Assembly: GCA_027622555.1 (NCBI GenBank)
Contig: JAQBYJ010000061.1
Coordinates: 1 to 34,945, forward strand
Source: Verrucomicrobiota bacterium
Lineage (GTDB): Bacteria; Verrucomicrobiota; Verrucomicrobiia; Opitutales; UBA2995
Length of the DNA stretch: 34,945 nucleotides
Direction of reading: 5' to 3'
Shown here: one piece after another, positions 7,680 through 16,299 of the stretch
Layout of the letters: each line of letters opens with the position of its first letter
How positions within the stretch are numbered: position 1 is the first letter of the stretch
Translations under genes and position numbers: made by a program
The notes under the pieces: model-generated
Seen by the model: the letters and a program-made list of their open reading frames with translations, nothing else
What the model was told of the DNA's origin: nothing
Databases searched by the model: none

Positions 7680-8498
7680 ATGCCTGAATTTGATCCTGCT
7701 TTATATCCATCCGAACCTGAACTTATTGACCCGGAAGAATTTCCTTCCTGGATCGTTCATGAGGATTCCGGGATTCTCGCCATTAATAAACCTGGATTGG
7801 TAGTTTGCCATCCTTCCAAGAATGGACCGTGGTCAAGTCTGGTTGGCGCAGCTAGAGAGTATTTAGGCCAGGACTTGGTCCATCTGGTTCATCGATTAGA
7901 TCGAGAAACGAGTGGAATTTGTCTCCTGGCTAAGGACAAATATCACGCGCGTCATTCGCAGATGGCCTTTCAGAATCAACAGATATCAAAAGTCTATATT
8001 GCTGTTTTAGAAGGTGAATTTATGGAACCTATTCACTTAAATACTCATTTGGCGAAAGACTTGGATTCTGAAGTCTATGTGAAGCAAACAGTTCGAAAAT
8101 CGAATTCTTCAAAACGGGCAGAGACTCATTTTCAGCCCCTTCTTTCACGTGGTGGTTTTACACTGGCCAAGGTAGTTCCCATAACCGGTCGAAAGCATCA
8201 GATCAGGGTGCATGCTTCACACATGGGACATTCGATAGTGGGAGATAAAGTCTATGGACCGGATGATCGACTCTACCTTGAGTTTATAGAAAACGGTTAT
8301 ACTGAAAGTATGAACGCAATTCTTGGTTTTCATAGACAAGCGCTTCATGCTTATAGTGTTCACTTCGAGGCTCCGCTGTTTACTAGAAGCTTCATAGCAC
8401 CATTGCCACCAGATATGCTCGGTCTTATTGAGGATAAGATGGGGATTTGCGCAGAAGAGATAGAAGATTTCGTGCTTAGCTCAGATAAACAAAAGTAA
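7680..8498 (+). CDS. RluA-family RNA pseudouridine synthase
   Basis: This 272-residue enzyme isomerises uridine to pseudouridine in ribosomal or transfer RNA. The family signature HRLDRETSG is at residues 71-79, with Asp74 as the catalytic aspartate. NKPGLVVCHPS near 36-46 and VVPITGRKHQIRVHASHMG further on are the other two conserved blocks. There is no N-terminal S4 RNA-binding domain; only about 22 residues precede the catalytic fold, making it like the short RluA/TruC type. The target uridine cannot be assigned. A start at ATG 7680 directly follows a T-rich stretch with no clear ribosome binding site. It converges with the prenyl synthase gene 21 bases away. Confidence 0.9.
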   Translation: MPEFDPALYPSEPELIDPEEFPSWIVHEDSGILAINKPGLVVCHPSKNGPWSSLVGAAREYLGQDLVHLVHRLDRETSGICLLAKDKYHARHSQMAFQNQQISKVYIAVLEGEFMEPIHLNTHLAKDLDSEVYVKQTVRKSNSSKRAETHFQPLLSRGGFTLAKVVPITGRKHQIRVHASHMGHSIVGDKVYGPDDRLYLEFIENGYTESMNAILGFHRQALHAYSVHFEAPLFTRSFIAPLPPDMLGLIEDKMGICAEEIEDFVLSSDKQK

Positions 8499-8519
8499 TT
8501 CTTCCAGCTTCTGAGGTAT

Positions 8520-9605
8520 TTATGTTCCAACTCTTGAGAGTTCCAATTCATTCAATTTCTGTCGGAGCAATTGGCTGATTGAATTCAAGTTTTCTTTGGC
8601 AAGTTTCTCGGAAGGAAGTTTTTCTAGAGTAGTTACTGCTTGTTCCCAGAGGCTGGATACGAAGCTGATACTTCGATCGTAAATGCTATAAGATTCCAGC
8701 AATTCGTTTATATTGACCAAATCTGAGCGCTCCAGTGCTCCGATCATTCTCTCGGTTGCTATTGGATCGTTGAGCTGAAAAAGTTGAATGAGTGGGAGAG
8801 TTGCCTTTCCTGTGGTAAGGTCGGTTCCCAGGGTTTTCCCTATTTTGTTTTCGTCACCAATAAAATCGGTGAGATCATCGTACGCCTGGTAGGCTACCCC
8901 CAGTTCGGTGCCAAATTTCCTTAGAATTTCACAGTCTTCTTTGGAATAACCTGACAGCAAACCTCCCAGGTAGGTTGAGATGGAAAAGAGTTCGCCGGTT
9001 TTCATGTCCAGCATTTCCAAATAGTCTTCCAGGGACAACTTCCAGTCGCCTCTTCGAAACGTTTGCAAAATTTCACCTGAGCAAACCCGTCTTGTCGATT
9101 TTGATACGAGACGGCAGACTTCAACGGTATCGAATTGCGATGCTAAATGTAGTGCGTGTGAAAATAATGCATCTCCCAGCAGGACGGCTGTGTGCTGACC
9201 AAATTTTGAGCTAATGGTCGGCTTACCACGTCGTTTATTGGCGCCGTCAAGCACGTCATCATGGACAAGTGTGGCGATGTGGACCATTTCAACAACTGCT
9301 GAAACCTGAATGAGTTTTTCAAATACAGCAGGATTATCAATTTCTCCGGAAAGAAAAACCAAGGAGGGGCGAATTCGTTTCCCACTGTTTTTAAGACAAT
9401 AATCAACTAGATGCCTAATCTGAGGTTCAAATGCTTCGATTTGGCCTTCCAGGAATTGCGTCAGCTTCCTCATTGGCTTACTGAGGTAAGTCTGTAGCAC
9501 GTCGACGGACGGTTTTTGGAAAGGCTTTTCCGTTGGATTTAGCATAGTAAAGTAAACAACTTGGGCATGAATGTCGAAATTTTCAAGTAGCGAACATAAA
9601 ATCAT
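8520..9605 (-). CDS. Long-chain polyprenyl diphosphate synthase
   Basis: A trans-isoprenyl diphosphate synthase that adds isopentenyl diphosphate to an allylic primer, probably to make a quinone side chain. The two aspartate-rich motifs are clear: HDDVLD (first motif Asp116-Asp120 from this start) with GANKRRGKPT after it, and YDDLTD (Asp243-Asp247) followed by GKTLGTDLTTGKATLPLI. The residues four and five places before the first motif are the small Thr and Ala, as in IspB/HepT-type enzymes that make chains of C30 or longer, not the bulky residues of short-chain synthases. GKRIRP near 75-80 is the pyrophosphate-binding segment. The start is uncertain: an internal ATG at 9545 (341 residues) is equally possible, since neither has a good ribosome binding site. 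Confidence 0.92.
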   Translation of the reverse strand: MILCSLLENFDIHAQVVYFTMLNPTEKPFQKPSVDVLQTYLSKPMRKLTQFLEGQIEAFEPQIRHLVDYCLKNSGKRIRPSLVFLSGEIDNPAVFEKLIQVSAVVEMVHIATLVHDDVLDGANKRRGKPTISSKFGQHTAVLLGDALFSHALHLASQFDTVEVCRLVSKSTRRVCSGEILQTFRRGDWKLSLEDYLEMLDMKTGELFSISTYLGGLLSGYSKEDCEILRKFGTELGVAYQAYDDLTDFIGDENKIGKTLGTDLTTGKATLPLIQLFQLNDPIATERMIGALERSDLVNINELLESYSIYDRSISFVSSLWEQAVTTLEKLPSEKLAKENLNSISQLLRQKLNELELSRVGT

Positions 9606-9682
9606 AGGCCAATTCGGATTATTTTTGTTGGTTTAAAATTTGTTTTTGCGATTTCCAATTATTTTAAAGAATCTTAGAGTCT

Positions 9683-10141
9683 ATGTCCGATAATGTGGTA
9701 GAGGGAGTTGGAGGAGATCCTGTTATTCAATTTTCCGTATTTCTTGAAAACAAGGTGGGGCGGTTGAGCGATTTTTCCCGTTTGTTGGCAGATAACTCCA
9801 TTCACATCATGGCGATGACGGTTTTGGATACCACGGATAGTAGCATTGTAAGAATTATTGTAGACGATCCCGGAAGTGCCAGTTCGGTGCTTTATTTGGC
9901 AGGATATTCATTTTCCGAAACGGATGTACTCGTGATTGAGTTGAGTTCAGTGGACGATGTCCCTGCTTTGCTTTCTCTTATTTTGGCAGCTGAAATTAAC
10001 GTTCATTATCTTTACCCGTTTATTTTCCGACCATCAGAGAAATCTGCTCTGGCTATTCAATTGGAAGACATGGATTTGGCTACAGATGTTCTGAAATTTA
10101 GTAAATTTCGCGTGCTTTGTCAGAGCGACATTTCACGTTAG
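9683..10141 (+). CDS. Tandem ACT-domain protein
   Basis: A 152-residue protein with two ACT-like regulatory domains and nothing else. The first (about 13-80) begins IQFSVFLENKVGRLSDFSRL and contains IHIMAMTVLDTTDSSIVRII, the typical strand-helix-strand ligand-binding layout. The second (about 83-148) is more diverged, with VPALLSLILAAEINVHYLYPFI. Stand-alone ACT proteins bind amino acids and often act as small regulatory subunits, as in acetolactate synthase. No partner enzyme lies nearby, so the ligand and target are unknown. It is transcribed divergently from the prenyl synthase, with 77 bases between the starts. Confidence 0.75.
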   Translation: MSDNVVEGVGGDPVIQFSVFLENKVGRLSDFSRLLADNSIHIMAMTVLDTTDSSIVRIIVDDPGSASSVLYLAGYSFSETDVLVIELSSVDDVPALLSLILAAEINVHYLYPFIFRPSEKSALAIQLEDMDLATDVLKFSKFRVLCQSDISR

Positions 10142-10281
10142 TGCTTGCCGTTCAGATCGAATACCTGTGCGACTAAATTTTTTTGAGAGAAAAATCGTTC
10201 CTCTATCAAGCAAAAGCCATGTGACTATAATCAGCAGGTGGTAGGGAAGTCATGGTCTGCCGATATAAACCTGTTTCTTCT

Positions 10282-10821
10282 TTATTCTGACTCTGAGAAT
10301 TCGATTAGGCTCATTACATTGAGGTTAGCGGCTTTGAGTGCTTTGGATCCCCCAAGTTCTGGAAGATCAATGACAGCCGTGACTTCCACTACCTCTGCAC
10401 CTAATCTTTGAAACAGTTTGCTTGCAGCCAGAAGGGTGCCACCCGTCGCAATTAAATCATCAACAATTGCAATTCGTTCGTTCTTTTGAACCGAATCAAC
10501 ATGCACTTCAATGGTGCCCTTACCGTATTCCAAGGAATAGTCTTCCGACACCGTCTCGAATGGTAGCTTTCCTTTTTTTCTAACCAGTACAAATGGCAAG
10601 TTCATTTGATTGGCCACCGCACCACCTATGACAAACCCTCTCGCGTCTACCCCGGCAATGCGATCGACACCGACCTCCTCGTAGTGTTGGCAAATCGTAT
10701 TGACTATAGTCTTAAAACATTCAGGCGTTTCAAAAAGAGGGGTTACATCGCGAAAACGAACTCCGGGTTCCGGCCAGTCGACAACGGTTCGAACATGCGT
10801 TTTTAATTCATTTAAAGTCAT
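10282..10821 (-). CDS. apt: Adenine phosphoribosyltransferase
   Basis: This 179-residue purine-salvage enzyme converts adenine and PRPP to AMP. The type I phosphoribosyltransferase PRPP-binding motif is IAIVDDLIATGGT near residues 121-133, and the conserved RFRDVTPLF near the start and GVDARGFVIGGAVA around 57-70 are characteristic of the APRT subfamily. Length matches E. coli-type Apt. The start is ATG at 10821. It lies 17 bases downstream of the fused oxidoreductase gene on the same strand and may be co-transcribed with it, although there is no obvious functional link. The 140 bases between it and the convergent ACT gene hold no clear terminator. Confidence 0.95.
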   Translation of the reverse strand: MTLNELKTHVRTVVDWPEPGVRFRDVTPLFETPECFKTIVNTICQHYEEVGVDRIAGVDARGFVIGGAVANQMNLPFVLVRKKGKLPFETVSEDYSLEYGKGTIEVHVDSVQKNERIAIVDDLIATGGTLLAASKLFQRLGAEVVEVTAVIDLPELGGSKALKAANLNVMSLIEFSESE

Positions 10822-10838
10822 AATAGGTTAAATTGAAA

Positions 10839-12827
10839 CTAGGACTCTAAATTGAGCCATTTTAATTCTTCGCTATTCAATTGGATATAGGCCCCGGGGC
10901 AAGAGGTTCTTGTTTCTTCAAGGGTTCGCGGACCGATTAAGCTGAATATTTGAAATGGTTGGTTTAGTACATAGGCCAGGGCAATACTTATGACTGAGGT
11001 TCCCTTTTCTTTTGCCAATGTTTGAGCCCGATCTTTTCGTTCAAAATTTTCTTTGTTATACCAGCAACGAACCAATTCCTTGTCTTCAATGTTTTGCGGA
11101 TTGGAGCGATTGGTAAAAAATCCTCTGGCCTGAGAAGACCAACAGAAGAGCGGTATTTGTTTTTGTTTAAACCAATTCCTGCTTTCTGAATCCGAGGAGC
11201 TGATACAACCAGGCCAGGGAGGTTTTACCATTTCCGCCAGGCTAAATTGGTTGCTCACTGCGGTAAATCCAGCGAGCCCGTTCTCGAGTGCATAAGCATT
11301 GGCTTCAGCAATTCGATTGAGGGACCAATTTGATGCACCCAATGCTCGGATTTTTCCTTCATTTTTGAACCTGTTTAAGGCATGGATGAAATCGCCGACC
11401 GGATACTCCAAATTGTCCCGATGAAGGTAATACAGATCTATGTAATCAGTTTTAAGTCTTCTGAGCGAATCGTTGAGTTGAGCTGCTATGGCGTCAGGGT
11501 TGTTGTAAGGTGTGTGGCCTCCTTTTCCTATCAAGAAAACTTGCTCTCTTATACCTCGTGCTTTTTGCCAATTTCCCCAGAGGCCTTCAGGGAAGCCTTG
11601 GTTATAGATCCAGGCAGTGTCGAAAGCGGTTCCTCCCCGTTCGATAAAATCGTCAAACATTACCGACGCATGGGAAAGCGTTAGTTGATTATCCACCCCC
11701 ATGACCAGGCGAGATACTTTTTTATCACTGTCACCAAAGGGAAGGGTGGGTAGCTGTTCAATTCGACCCGGATTGAGCGGCTCTCCCGAGAGGATGGGTG
11801 GCTTTTTTTCGGAAGGAAAAATGAGCCCTAGATCCTTTCGCCAAGCATCCATTGCTTTCATATTTCCAAGCGTATCCGCTGACGACATGGCTGGAAAAAT
11901 CTTCTCCGGGGCTCCGATGCATTCGGAAACTTTATCGACCTCATAACTCCACATGAGTCTGTCAAAATGAATATTTTCCTCGGATTCCAATTTGCCGTTT
12001 TTCTCAATTCGAATGGTGGTTTTTCCGATTCTTGGATCCTGGACCCAGGGATTCTTAAACTGGATTGAACCTTTGCTTCCGAAGAGTTGAACATCCCAGT
12101 CTTGCTGATGATGGACTCCGCATGAAACTTGAGCAAAAAGGTCGCCCTCGAATTTCAGGTTAGCGATTGCGAACTCGTCAATGCCTGTTGATCCAAGCTG
12201 TCCCATTCCTTGCACCTGGATAGGATCAGCGAAGTCCTTGTTTTGAGAAACACCAGCTATGAGACGTGCTAGTGAAACAGGGTAACCACCAACATCCAAA
12301 ATTCCTCCTCCTGCCAAATTCAGGTTGTAGAGCCGAGATTTAGGATCAAGGGGAGAATAAAATGAAAAATCCAAACGCATGCTCTTAATAGATCCAATGA
12401 CTTCTTGCTGAATCATTTCGATCAATCGCGCAATTAGCGGGTGGCAACGATACATGTAAGCTTCCATTAAAAATACGCCGTTCAAATTCGCCTCTTCCAG
12501 AATACCCATTGCCTCGGAGTGGTTTAATCCGATGGGTTTTTCGCAAAGAATATGTTTTCCAGCTTTGGCTGTTTTAATGGCCCACTCAGCGTGAAATGGA
12601 TTGGGAGTTGAAATGTAAACAACCTCTACGTTTTCATCTTTCAACAAGGCTTCGTATGAGCTGTAGGCGTTTCGGATACTATGTTTTTCAGCAAAGATGT
12701 TTGCAGTTTCTTGATTTCGACTACCGACAGCTACTACAGTGCCTTTGCTGGATTGGGCAACGCTTAGGGCGAATTTATTGGCTATGTATCCGGTTCCGAG
12801 AATACCCCAATTCAGATGATCTGCCAT
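10839..12827 (-). CDS. Fused Gfo/Idh/MocA dehydrogenase and aldo-keto reductase
   Basis: One 662-residue reading frame joins two oxidoreductases. Residues 1 to about 335 are a Gfo/Idh/MocA enzyme: the dinucleotide-binding motif is GILGTGYIA (8-16), and the diagnostic EKP lies at 96-98 in HILCEKPIG. The second half, from about 365, is an aldo-keto reductase with the expected tetrad Asp403, Tyr408, Lys435 and His469, in FDTAWIY, LIGKGGH and YYLHRDN. The proline-rich join near 336-365 looks like a linker. There is no stop or frameshift in the join, so it is a true fusion. Both families use NAD(P)H and act on sugars or small carbonyls, suggesting two successive redox steps on one carbohydrate; the substrate is unknown. 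The next gene in the same direction is apt, 17 bases away. Confidence 0.88.
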   Translation of the reverse strand: MADHLNWGILGTGYIANKFALSVAQSSKGTVVAVGSRNQETANIFAEKHSIRNAYSSYEALLKDENVEVVYISTPNPFHAEWAIKTAKAGKHILCEKPIGLNHSEAMGILEEANLNGVFLMEAYMYRCHPLIARLIEMIQQEVIGSIKSMRLDFSFYSPLDPKSRLYNLNLAGGGILDVGGYPVSLARLIAGVSQNKDFADPIQVQGMGQLGSTGIDEFAIANLKFEGDLFAQVSCGVHHQQDWDVQLFGSKGSIQFKNPWVQDPRIGKTTIRIEKNGKLESEENIHFDRLMWSYEVDKVSECIGAPEKIFPAMSSADTLGNMKAMDAWRKDLGLIFPSEKKPPILSGEPLNPGRIEQLPTLPFGDSDKKVSRLVMGVDNQLTLSHASVMFDDFIERGGTAFDTAWIYNQGFPEGLWGNWQKARGIREQVFLIGKGGHTPYNNPDAIAAQLNDSLRRLKTDYIDLYYLHRDNLEYPVGDFIHALNRFKNEGKIRALGASNWSLNRIAEANAYALENGLAGFTAVSNQFSLAEMVKPPWPGCISSSDSESRNWFKQKQIPLFCWSSQARGFFTNRSNPQNIEDKELVRCWYNKENFERKDRAQTLAKEKGTSVISIALAYVLNQPFQIFSLIGPRTLEETRTSCPGAYIQLNSEELKWLNLES

Positions 12828-12926
12828 ATTGTAAAACTTCAGAGATTAATAAGGTAGCTGAGAGTTTTGGCTGCCTAATCCACCAGGGCCAAGTCAATAT
12901 TGGGTTACCTCGAAAACAGTGGAAAT

Positions 12927-12957
12927 AAAAAAGGCCTCCCATCGGGAGGCCTTAAAA
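12927..12957 (-). terminator. Intrinsic terminator after the coiled-coil lipoprotein gene
   Basis: A perfect ten-base stem AAGGCCTCCC (12931-12940) and GGGAGGCCTT (12944-12953) with loop ATC is preceded on the plus strand by an A-run, which becomes a U-run for reverse transcription. It lies 19-49 bases beyond the stop codon of the gene at 12976. Confidence 0.9.
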
Positions 12958-12975
12958 TGGATCTGAACTTTGCGT

Positions 12976-13692
12976 TTAATCGCGATTTGGGTTTGCGCGT
13001 AATTTTGCCATAATAATGGCATGAGCTTGGCGTTTATATTGTTCGCCCCCGTGGACGGCATAGGAGTAATCCCAATCTTCGATTTCTTGGTAACGTTTCA
13101 GTTCCGAACGAAGTTCTGCTTCAATTCGTTCTTGTTCAGCTACAGCAGCAAGACGTTGTTGTTCAAGTTTTTCCGTTTGGCTCTTCAACATAGCAGCTTC
13201 CTCCTTTGCTTTTCGGATGGTGTCCGCGGCTGCGGCCATTTCCCTTTCCCGCGTTTGCGAAGATTCGGTCGATGCGGCAGCGAGGGCGGCTTGCCTTTTC
13301 TCAGCTTCTGCGAGCGATTGGGTTAACGCTTCTAAGCGTTTATTTGTTTCAGCGGCTCGTTTATCCGCTTCCGCCCTGGCAAGTTCTTCGGCTTCCAGGC
13401 GAGACTGAACTTCTGCGATTTTCCGCTTTTGTTCATCTTTGGCTTGTTGGATCTGAAGCTCTGCTAGGCGTATTGCTTCGTTTTTCTCTGCTTCGAGTGC
13501 AGCGAGTTGAGCCGCCGATTTTGCTGCCTGTTCTGCAGAAGCTGCAGCAGCAGCTTTCGTTGCCGCTGTCGATTTCGAAGTTGATGTCGATGCACTTTGC
13601 GGGCTTTGGGAGTCGCTTGTTGTCTCAGATTTTTTACAGCCAACTCCGCTTAATAAAGTCGCTGCCAGTATGGTAATTAGGTATTTTTTCAT
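12976..13692 (-). CDS. Putative lipoprotein with long coiled coil
   Basis: A 238-residue protein that I cannot assign to a named family. The start chosen is ATG 13692, because the peptide MKKYLITILAATLLSGVGC is a typical lipoprotein signal; Cys19 is the likely lipidation site, although the lipobox (GVGC) is not ideal. A low-complexity Ser/Thr/Ala-rich linker follows (about 20-50), then a heptad-like Ala/Glu/Gln/Lys-rich coiled coil from about 50 to 205, and a short C-terminal part (EIEDWDYSYAVHGGEQYKRQAHAIIMAKLRANPNRD in two pieces) that looks folded. Such proteins often act as cell-envelope spacers or adaptors. It has its own terminator and an AT-rich inverted repeat upstream at 13748-13769. 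Confidence 0.7.
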   Translation of the reverse strand: MKKYLITILAATLLSGVGCKKSETTSDSQSPQSASTSTSKSTAATKAAAAASAEQAAKSAAQLAALEAEKNEAIRLAELQIQQAKDEQKRKIAEVQSRLEAEELARAEADKRAAETNKRLEALTQSLAEAEKRQAALAAASTESSQTREREMAAAADTIRKAKEEAAMLKSQTEKLEQQRLAAVAEQERIEAELRSELKRYQEIEDWDYSYAVHGGEQYKRQAHAIIMAKLRANPNRD

Positions 13693-13747
13693 ATGGAACT
13701 TGTTTGAGTTGAACAGATAATGTGTTTGGAAATGAATCAATTTCTAT

Positions 13748-13769
13748 AAAAACAAGAGATACTTGTTTT
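13748..13769 (-). terminator. AT-rich inverted repeat, possible weak terminator
   Basis: AAAACAAG (13749-13756) and CTTGTTTT (13762-13769) pair perfectly around a five-base loop. On the reverse strand the second arm is followed by T-rich sequence, so it could end the spermidine-pathway transcript, whose last stop codon is at 13814. With only two GC pairs it is weak, and it could instead be a regulator site for the lipoprotein gene 57 bases further on. Confidence 0.35.
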
Positions 13770-13813
13770 GAGATTTCTTTAAAGGATTTCAGGAATTAAC
13801 GCTAAAGACAAGG

Positions 13814-14947
13814 CTAGGATAACCGGTCTCTATAGTCATTGTAGTTAAATTGCTTCACAATTTCTAATTTTTCACTTTCAGGGTGCCATAATGCAATGGA
13901 GGGTAATGACACGCCATTGAAGGTATTGTTCTTTACCATTGTGTAGTGAGCCATGTCTTGAAAAACCAAGCGATCACCTACTTTTAAGGGTTCCTCGAAG
14001 GAATAGTCTCCAATGATGTCTCCAGCTAGACAAGTAAGACCTCCCAGGCGGTAGGTATACATCTTCTCATCCGGTAGAGTTGCGCCGATGACCGAAGGTC
14101 TGTAGGGCATTTCCAGAACATCCGGCATATGGGCTGTTGCTGAAGTATCCAGAATAGCGATGTTCATTCCGTTATTTATAATATCCAGCACTTCTGTGAC
14201 GAGAACTCCGGTATTCAAGGCTATGGCTTCGCCTGGCTCCAAATACACTTTCAGATCATGGCGCTCCCTGAAGGATTTGATCGTAGCTATTAGAAGCTCG
14301 GTATCGTAGTCTGATCGGGTAATGTGATGACCACCGCCAAAGTTTATCCACTTCAATTGATTAAACCATCTGCCAAATTTTTGTTCAACAACTTCTAGCG
14401 TTCGGGCAAGTGGCCCGGCGTTTTGTTCACAGAGAGTGTGAAAATGGAATCCAGTAATTCCATTCAGGTCGGCATCTATAAGCGCGTCAGCAGTTACCCC
14501 CAGGCGTGAGTTTTTTGCGCAAGGATCATAGAGCTCCACATCTACTTCTGAATATTCAGGATTTATTCGAAGGGCCATCTCGGTCGTTTCATTGGTCTCT
14601 TTAACGTATTGTCTGTACCGATGAAACTGTGACACTGAGTTAAAGGACAAGTGATGGGCGATTGGGGCAATTGATTCAATATCCGTTTGGGAATAGGCAG
14701 GGGCATAAACATGCACCTCACCACCGAATTCCAATTTTCCAAGTAACGCTTCGTTAACCGAGCTGGCTGTAGTCCCGACCAAATACTTTTTGATTAGTGG
14801 AAAAGTGCTGAATGCCGCAAATCCCTTGAGTGCCAATATGATTTTGCAATCCGCTTCGTCCTGGATTCGCTTTAACAGCTCGAGGTTTTCCCTTAATCGC
14901 CCCATATCTATGATGTAACAGGGTGTTGGGGAATTTTGAATATCCAT
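13814..14947 (-). CDS. nspC: Carboxynorspermidine/carboxyspermidine decarboxylase
   Basis: A 377-residue PLP enzyme of the alanine racemase-fold group that decarboxylates carboxynorspermidine or carboxyspermidine to norspermidine or spermidine. Lys41 in ILALKGF is the expected PLP lysine. The family segments TASSVNEALLGKLEFGGEVH, INFGGGHHI (the phosphate-binding glycines), YLEPGEA and DTSATAHMPDVLEMPYRP are all present. I chose ATG at 14947; a longer frame starting at 15010 would overlap the upstream gene by 52 bases. The dehydrogenase for the previous step lies 11 bases upstream, so both enzymes form an operon for the SAM-decarboxylase-independent polyamine route. Which triamine is made cannot be told from the sequence. 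Confidence 0.93.
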   Translation of the reverse strand: MDIQNSPTPCYIIDMGRLRENLELLKRIQDEADCKIILALKGFAAFSTFPLIKKYLVGTTASSVNEALLGKLEFGGEVHVYAPAYSQTDIESIAPIAHHLSFNSVSQFHRYRQYVKETNETTEMALRINPEYSEVDVELYDPCAKNSRLGVTADALIDADLNGITGFHFHTLCEQNAGPLARTLEVVEQKFGRWFNQLKWINFGGGHHITRSDYDTELLIATIKSFRERHDLKVYLEPGEAIALNTGVLVTEVLDIINNGMNIAILDTSATAHMPDVLEMPYRPSVIGATLPDEKMYTYRLGGLTCLAGDIIGDYSFEEPLKVGDRLVFQDMAHYTMVKNNTFNGVSLPSIALWHPESEKLEIVKQFNYNDYRDRLS

Positions 14948-14958
14948 AGCAACTACAA

Positions 14959-16152
14959 TTAAAGCTCCGGATGTTGGTCCAGCTCTTGAACTTCCCAGGG
15001 CAAACCACAATTATTGAGATCTTCCATGAACGAATCCGGGTCTAGCTGTTCAATGTTCCATACGCCTTCTTTTTTCCAATTTCCACTTAGGATTTGTTTG
15101 GCACCAATCATTGCCGGGACTCCTGTTGTATAGGAGATGGCTTGGGAATTCACTTCCTCATAACACGCTTCGTGGTCGCAAATATTGTAGATATAGATTG
15201 TTTTGGCTTCCCCGTCTTTTTTCCCGGAAATAATACAACCAATACAGGTTTTACCCTTAGTTCGTTCACCTAAGCTGGAAGGATCGGGAAGTACGGCTTT
15301 TAAAAATTGTAAAGGCACAATTTTTTTTCCTTCGTACATCACAGGATCGATTCGGGTCATGCCCACGTTTTCCAAAACCTTCAAATGGGTAATGTATTGC
15401 TGAGAAAACGTCATCCAGAATCGAATTCGCTTAAGACCATCAATATTTTTCACCAATGACTCCAATTCTTCATGATACAACAAATAGACGTCTTTGGGTC
15501 CAAGGACCGGAAAGTCGAAAACGTTCTTAATGGATAAAGGTTCTGTTTCCTTCCACGTTCCATTTTCCCAGTGCCGACCATTCGCAGTTATTTCACGAAT
15601 ATTGATTTCCGGATTAAAATTGGTCGCAAAAGGGTGCCCATGATCGCCTGCGTTAGCATCGAGAATATCAATAAATTCGATGGAATCGAAATAGTGTTTT
15701 TGAGCGTAGGCGCAGAAAACGTTGGTGACTCCCGGATCAAAACCAGATCCCAGCAGGGCCATGAGGCCAGCGTCTTTAAACCGTTCTTGATAGTCCCACT
15801 GCCACTTGTATTCGAATTTTGCCTCATCGAGCGGTTCGTAGTTGGCGGTATCGAGGTAATCAACGCCAGTGGCAAGGCATGCATCCATAATCGTCAAATC
15901 CTGATAGGGTAATGCCACGTTGATAATGAGTTTCGGACCGATCCGTTTGATCAATTCAATAAGCTCCTGGGTATTATCTGCGTCAACCTGGGCTGTGTGA
16001 ATTTTTGTTTTAATTTCCGAGGCAATTTGGTCGCATTTAGCCACCGTTCGGCTCGCCAGCCAAATCTCAGAGAATACCTCGGGCACTTGGGCGCATTTAT
16101 GAGTAACTACTCGGCCAACGCCTCCAGCTCCAATTATCAATACCTTGCTCAT
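14959..16152 (-). CDS. Carboxynorspermidine/carboxyspermidine dehydrogenase
   Basis: A 397-residue saccharopine-dehydrogenase-like enzyme that condenses aspartate semialdehyde with diaminopropane or putrescine, using NADPH, to give the carboxylated triamine. The N-terminal Rossmann motif is VLIIGAGGVGRVV (4-16). Other markers are DYLDTANYEP, ALLGSGFDPGVTNVF and CIISGKKDGEAKTIY. It belongs to the lysine-dehydrogenase/LYS9-like fold, but the partner gene 11 bases downstream fixes its role in polyamine synthesis. The start at ATG 16152 is followed by the glycine-rich loop directly, as in relatives. Its promoter must lie in the 147-base gap shared with the divergent sppA gene. Confidence 0.92.
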   Translation of the reverse strand: MSKVLIIGAGGVGRVVTHKCAQVPEVFSEIWLASRTVAKCDQIASEIKTKIHTAQVDADNTQELIELIKRIGPKLIINVALPYQDLTIMDACLATGVDYLDTANYEPLDEAKFEYKWQWDYQERFKDAGLMALLGSGFDPGVTNVFCAYAQKHYFDSIEFIDILDANAGDHGHPFATNFNPEINIREITANGRHWENGTWKETEPLSIKNVFDFPVLGPKDVYLLYHEELESLVKNIDGLKRIRFWMTFSQQYITHLKVLENVGMTRIDPVMYEGKKIVPLQFLKAVLPDPSSLGERTKGKTCIGCIISGKKDGEAKTIYIYNICDHEACYEEVNSQAISYTTGVPAMIGAKQILSGNWKKEGVWNIEQLDPDSFMEDLNNCGLPWEVQELDQHPEL

Positions 16153-16261
16153 GATGGTTTTTTGTTATTCGCGACCAAGACATAGGTAATATTATTGTGA
16201 ATTCAATCGATATTTTTGAATCTTATGGTTCCTGGTCCATATCATTTAGGAAAACATGTGA

Positions 16262-16276
16262 GACAATTCTATTGTC
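16262..16276. promoter_or_regulatory. Small palindrome upstream of sppA
   Basis: GACAAT (16262-16267) and ATTGTC (16271-16276) form a perfect inverted repeat around TCT, 24 bases before the GTG start of sppA and in the divergent promoter region shared with the polyamine dehydrogenase gene. It is a possible operator, but also short enough to occur by chance. Confidence 0.25.
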
Positions 16277-16299
16277 CTTGGCCTATCCGGTAGTCAACG

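Noticed and set aside
13206-13676. Long forward-strand open frame opposite the coiled-coil lipoprotein
   Set aside because: The repetitive Ala/Glu/Lys codons of the real gene keep the opposite frames open; the product is Leu/Arg/Phe-rich without a domain.
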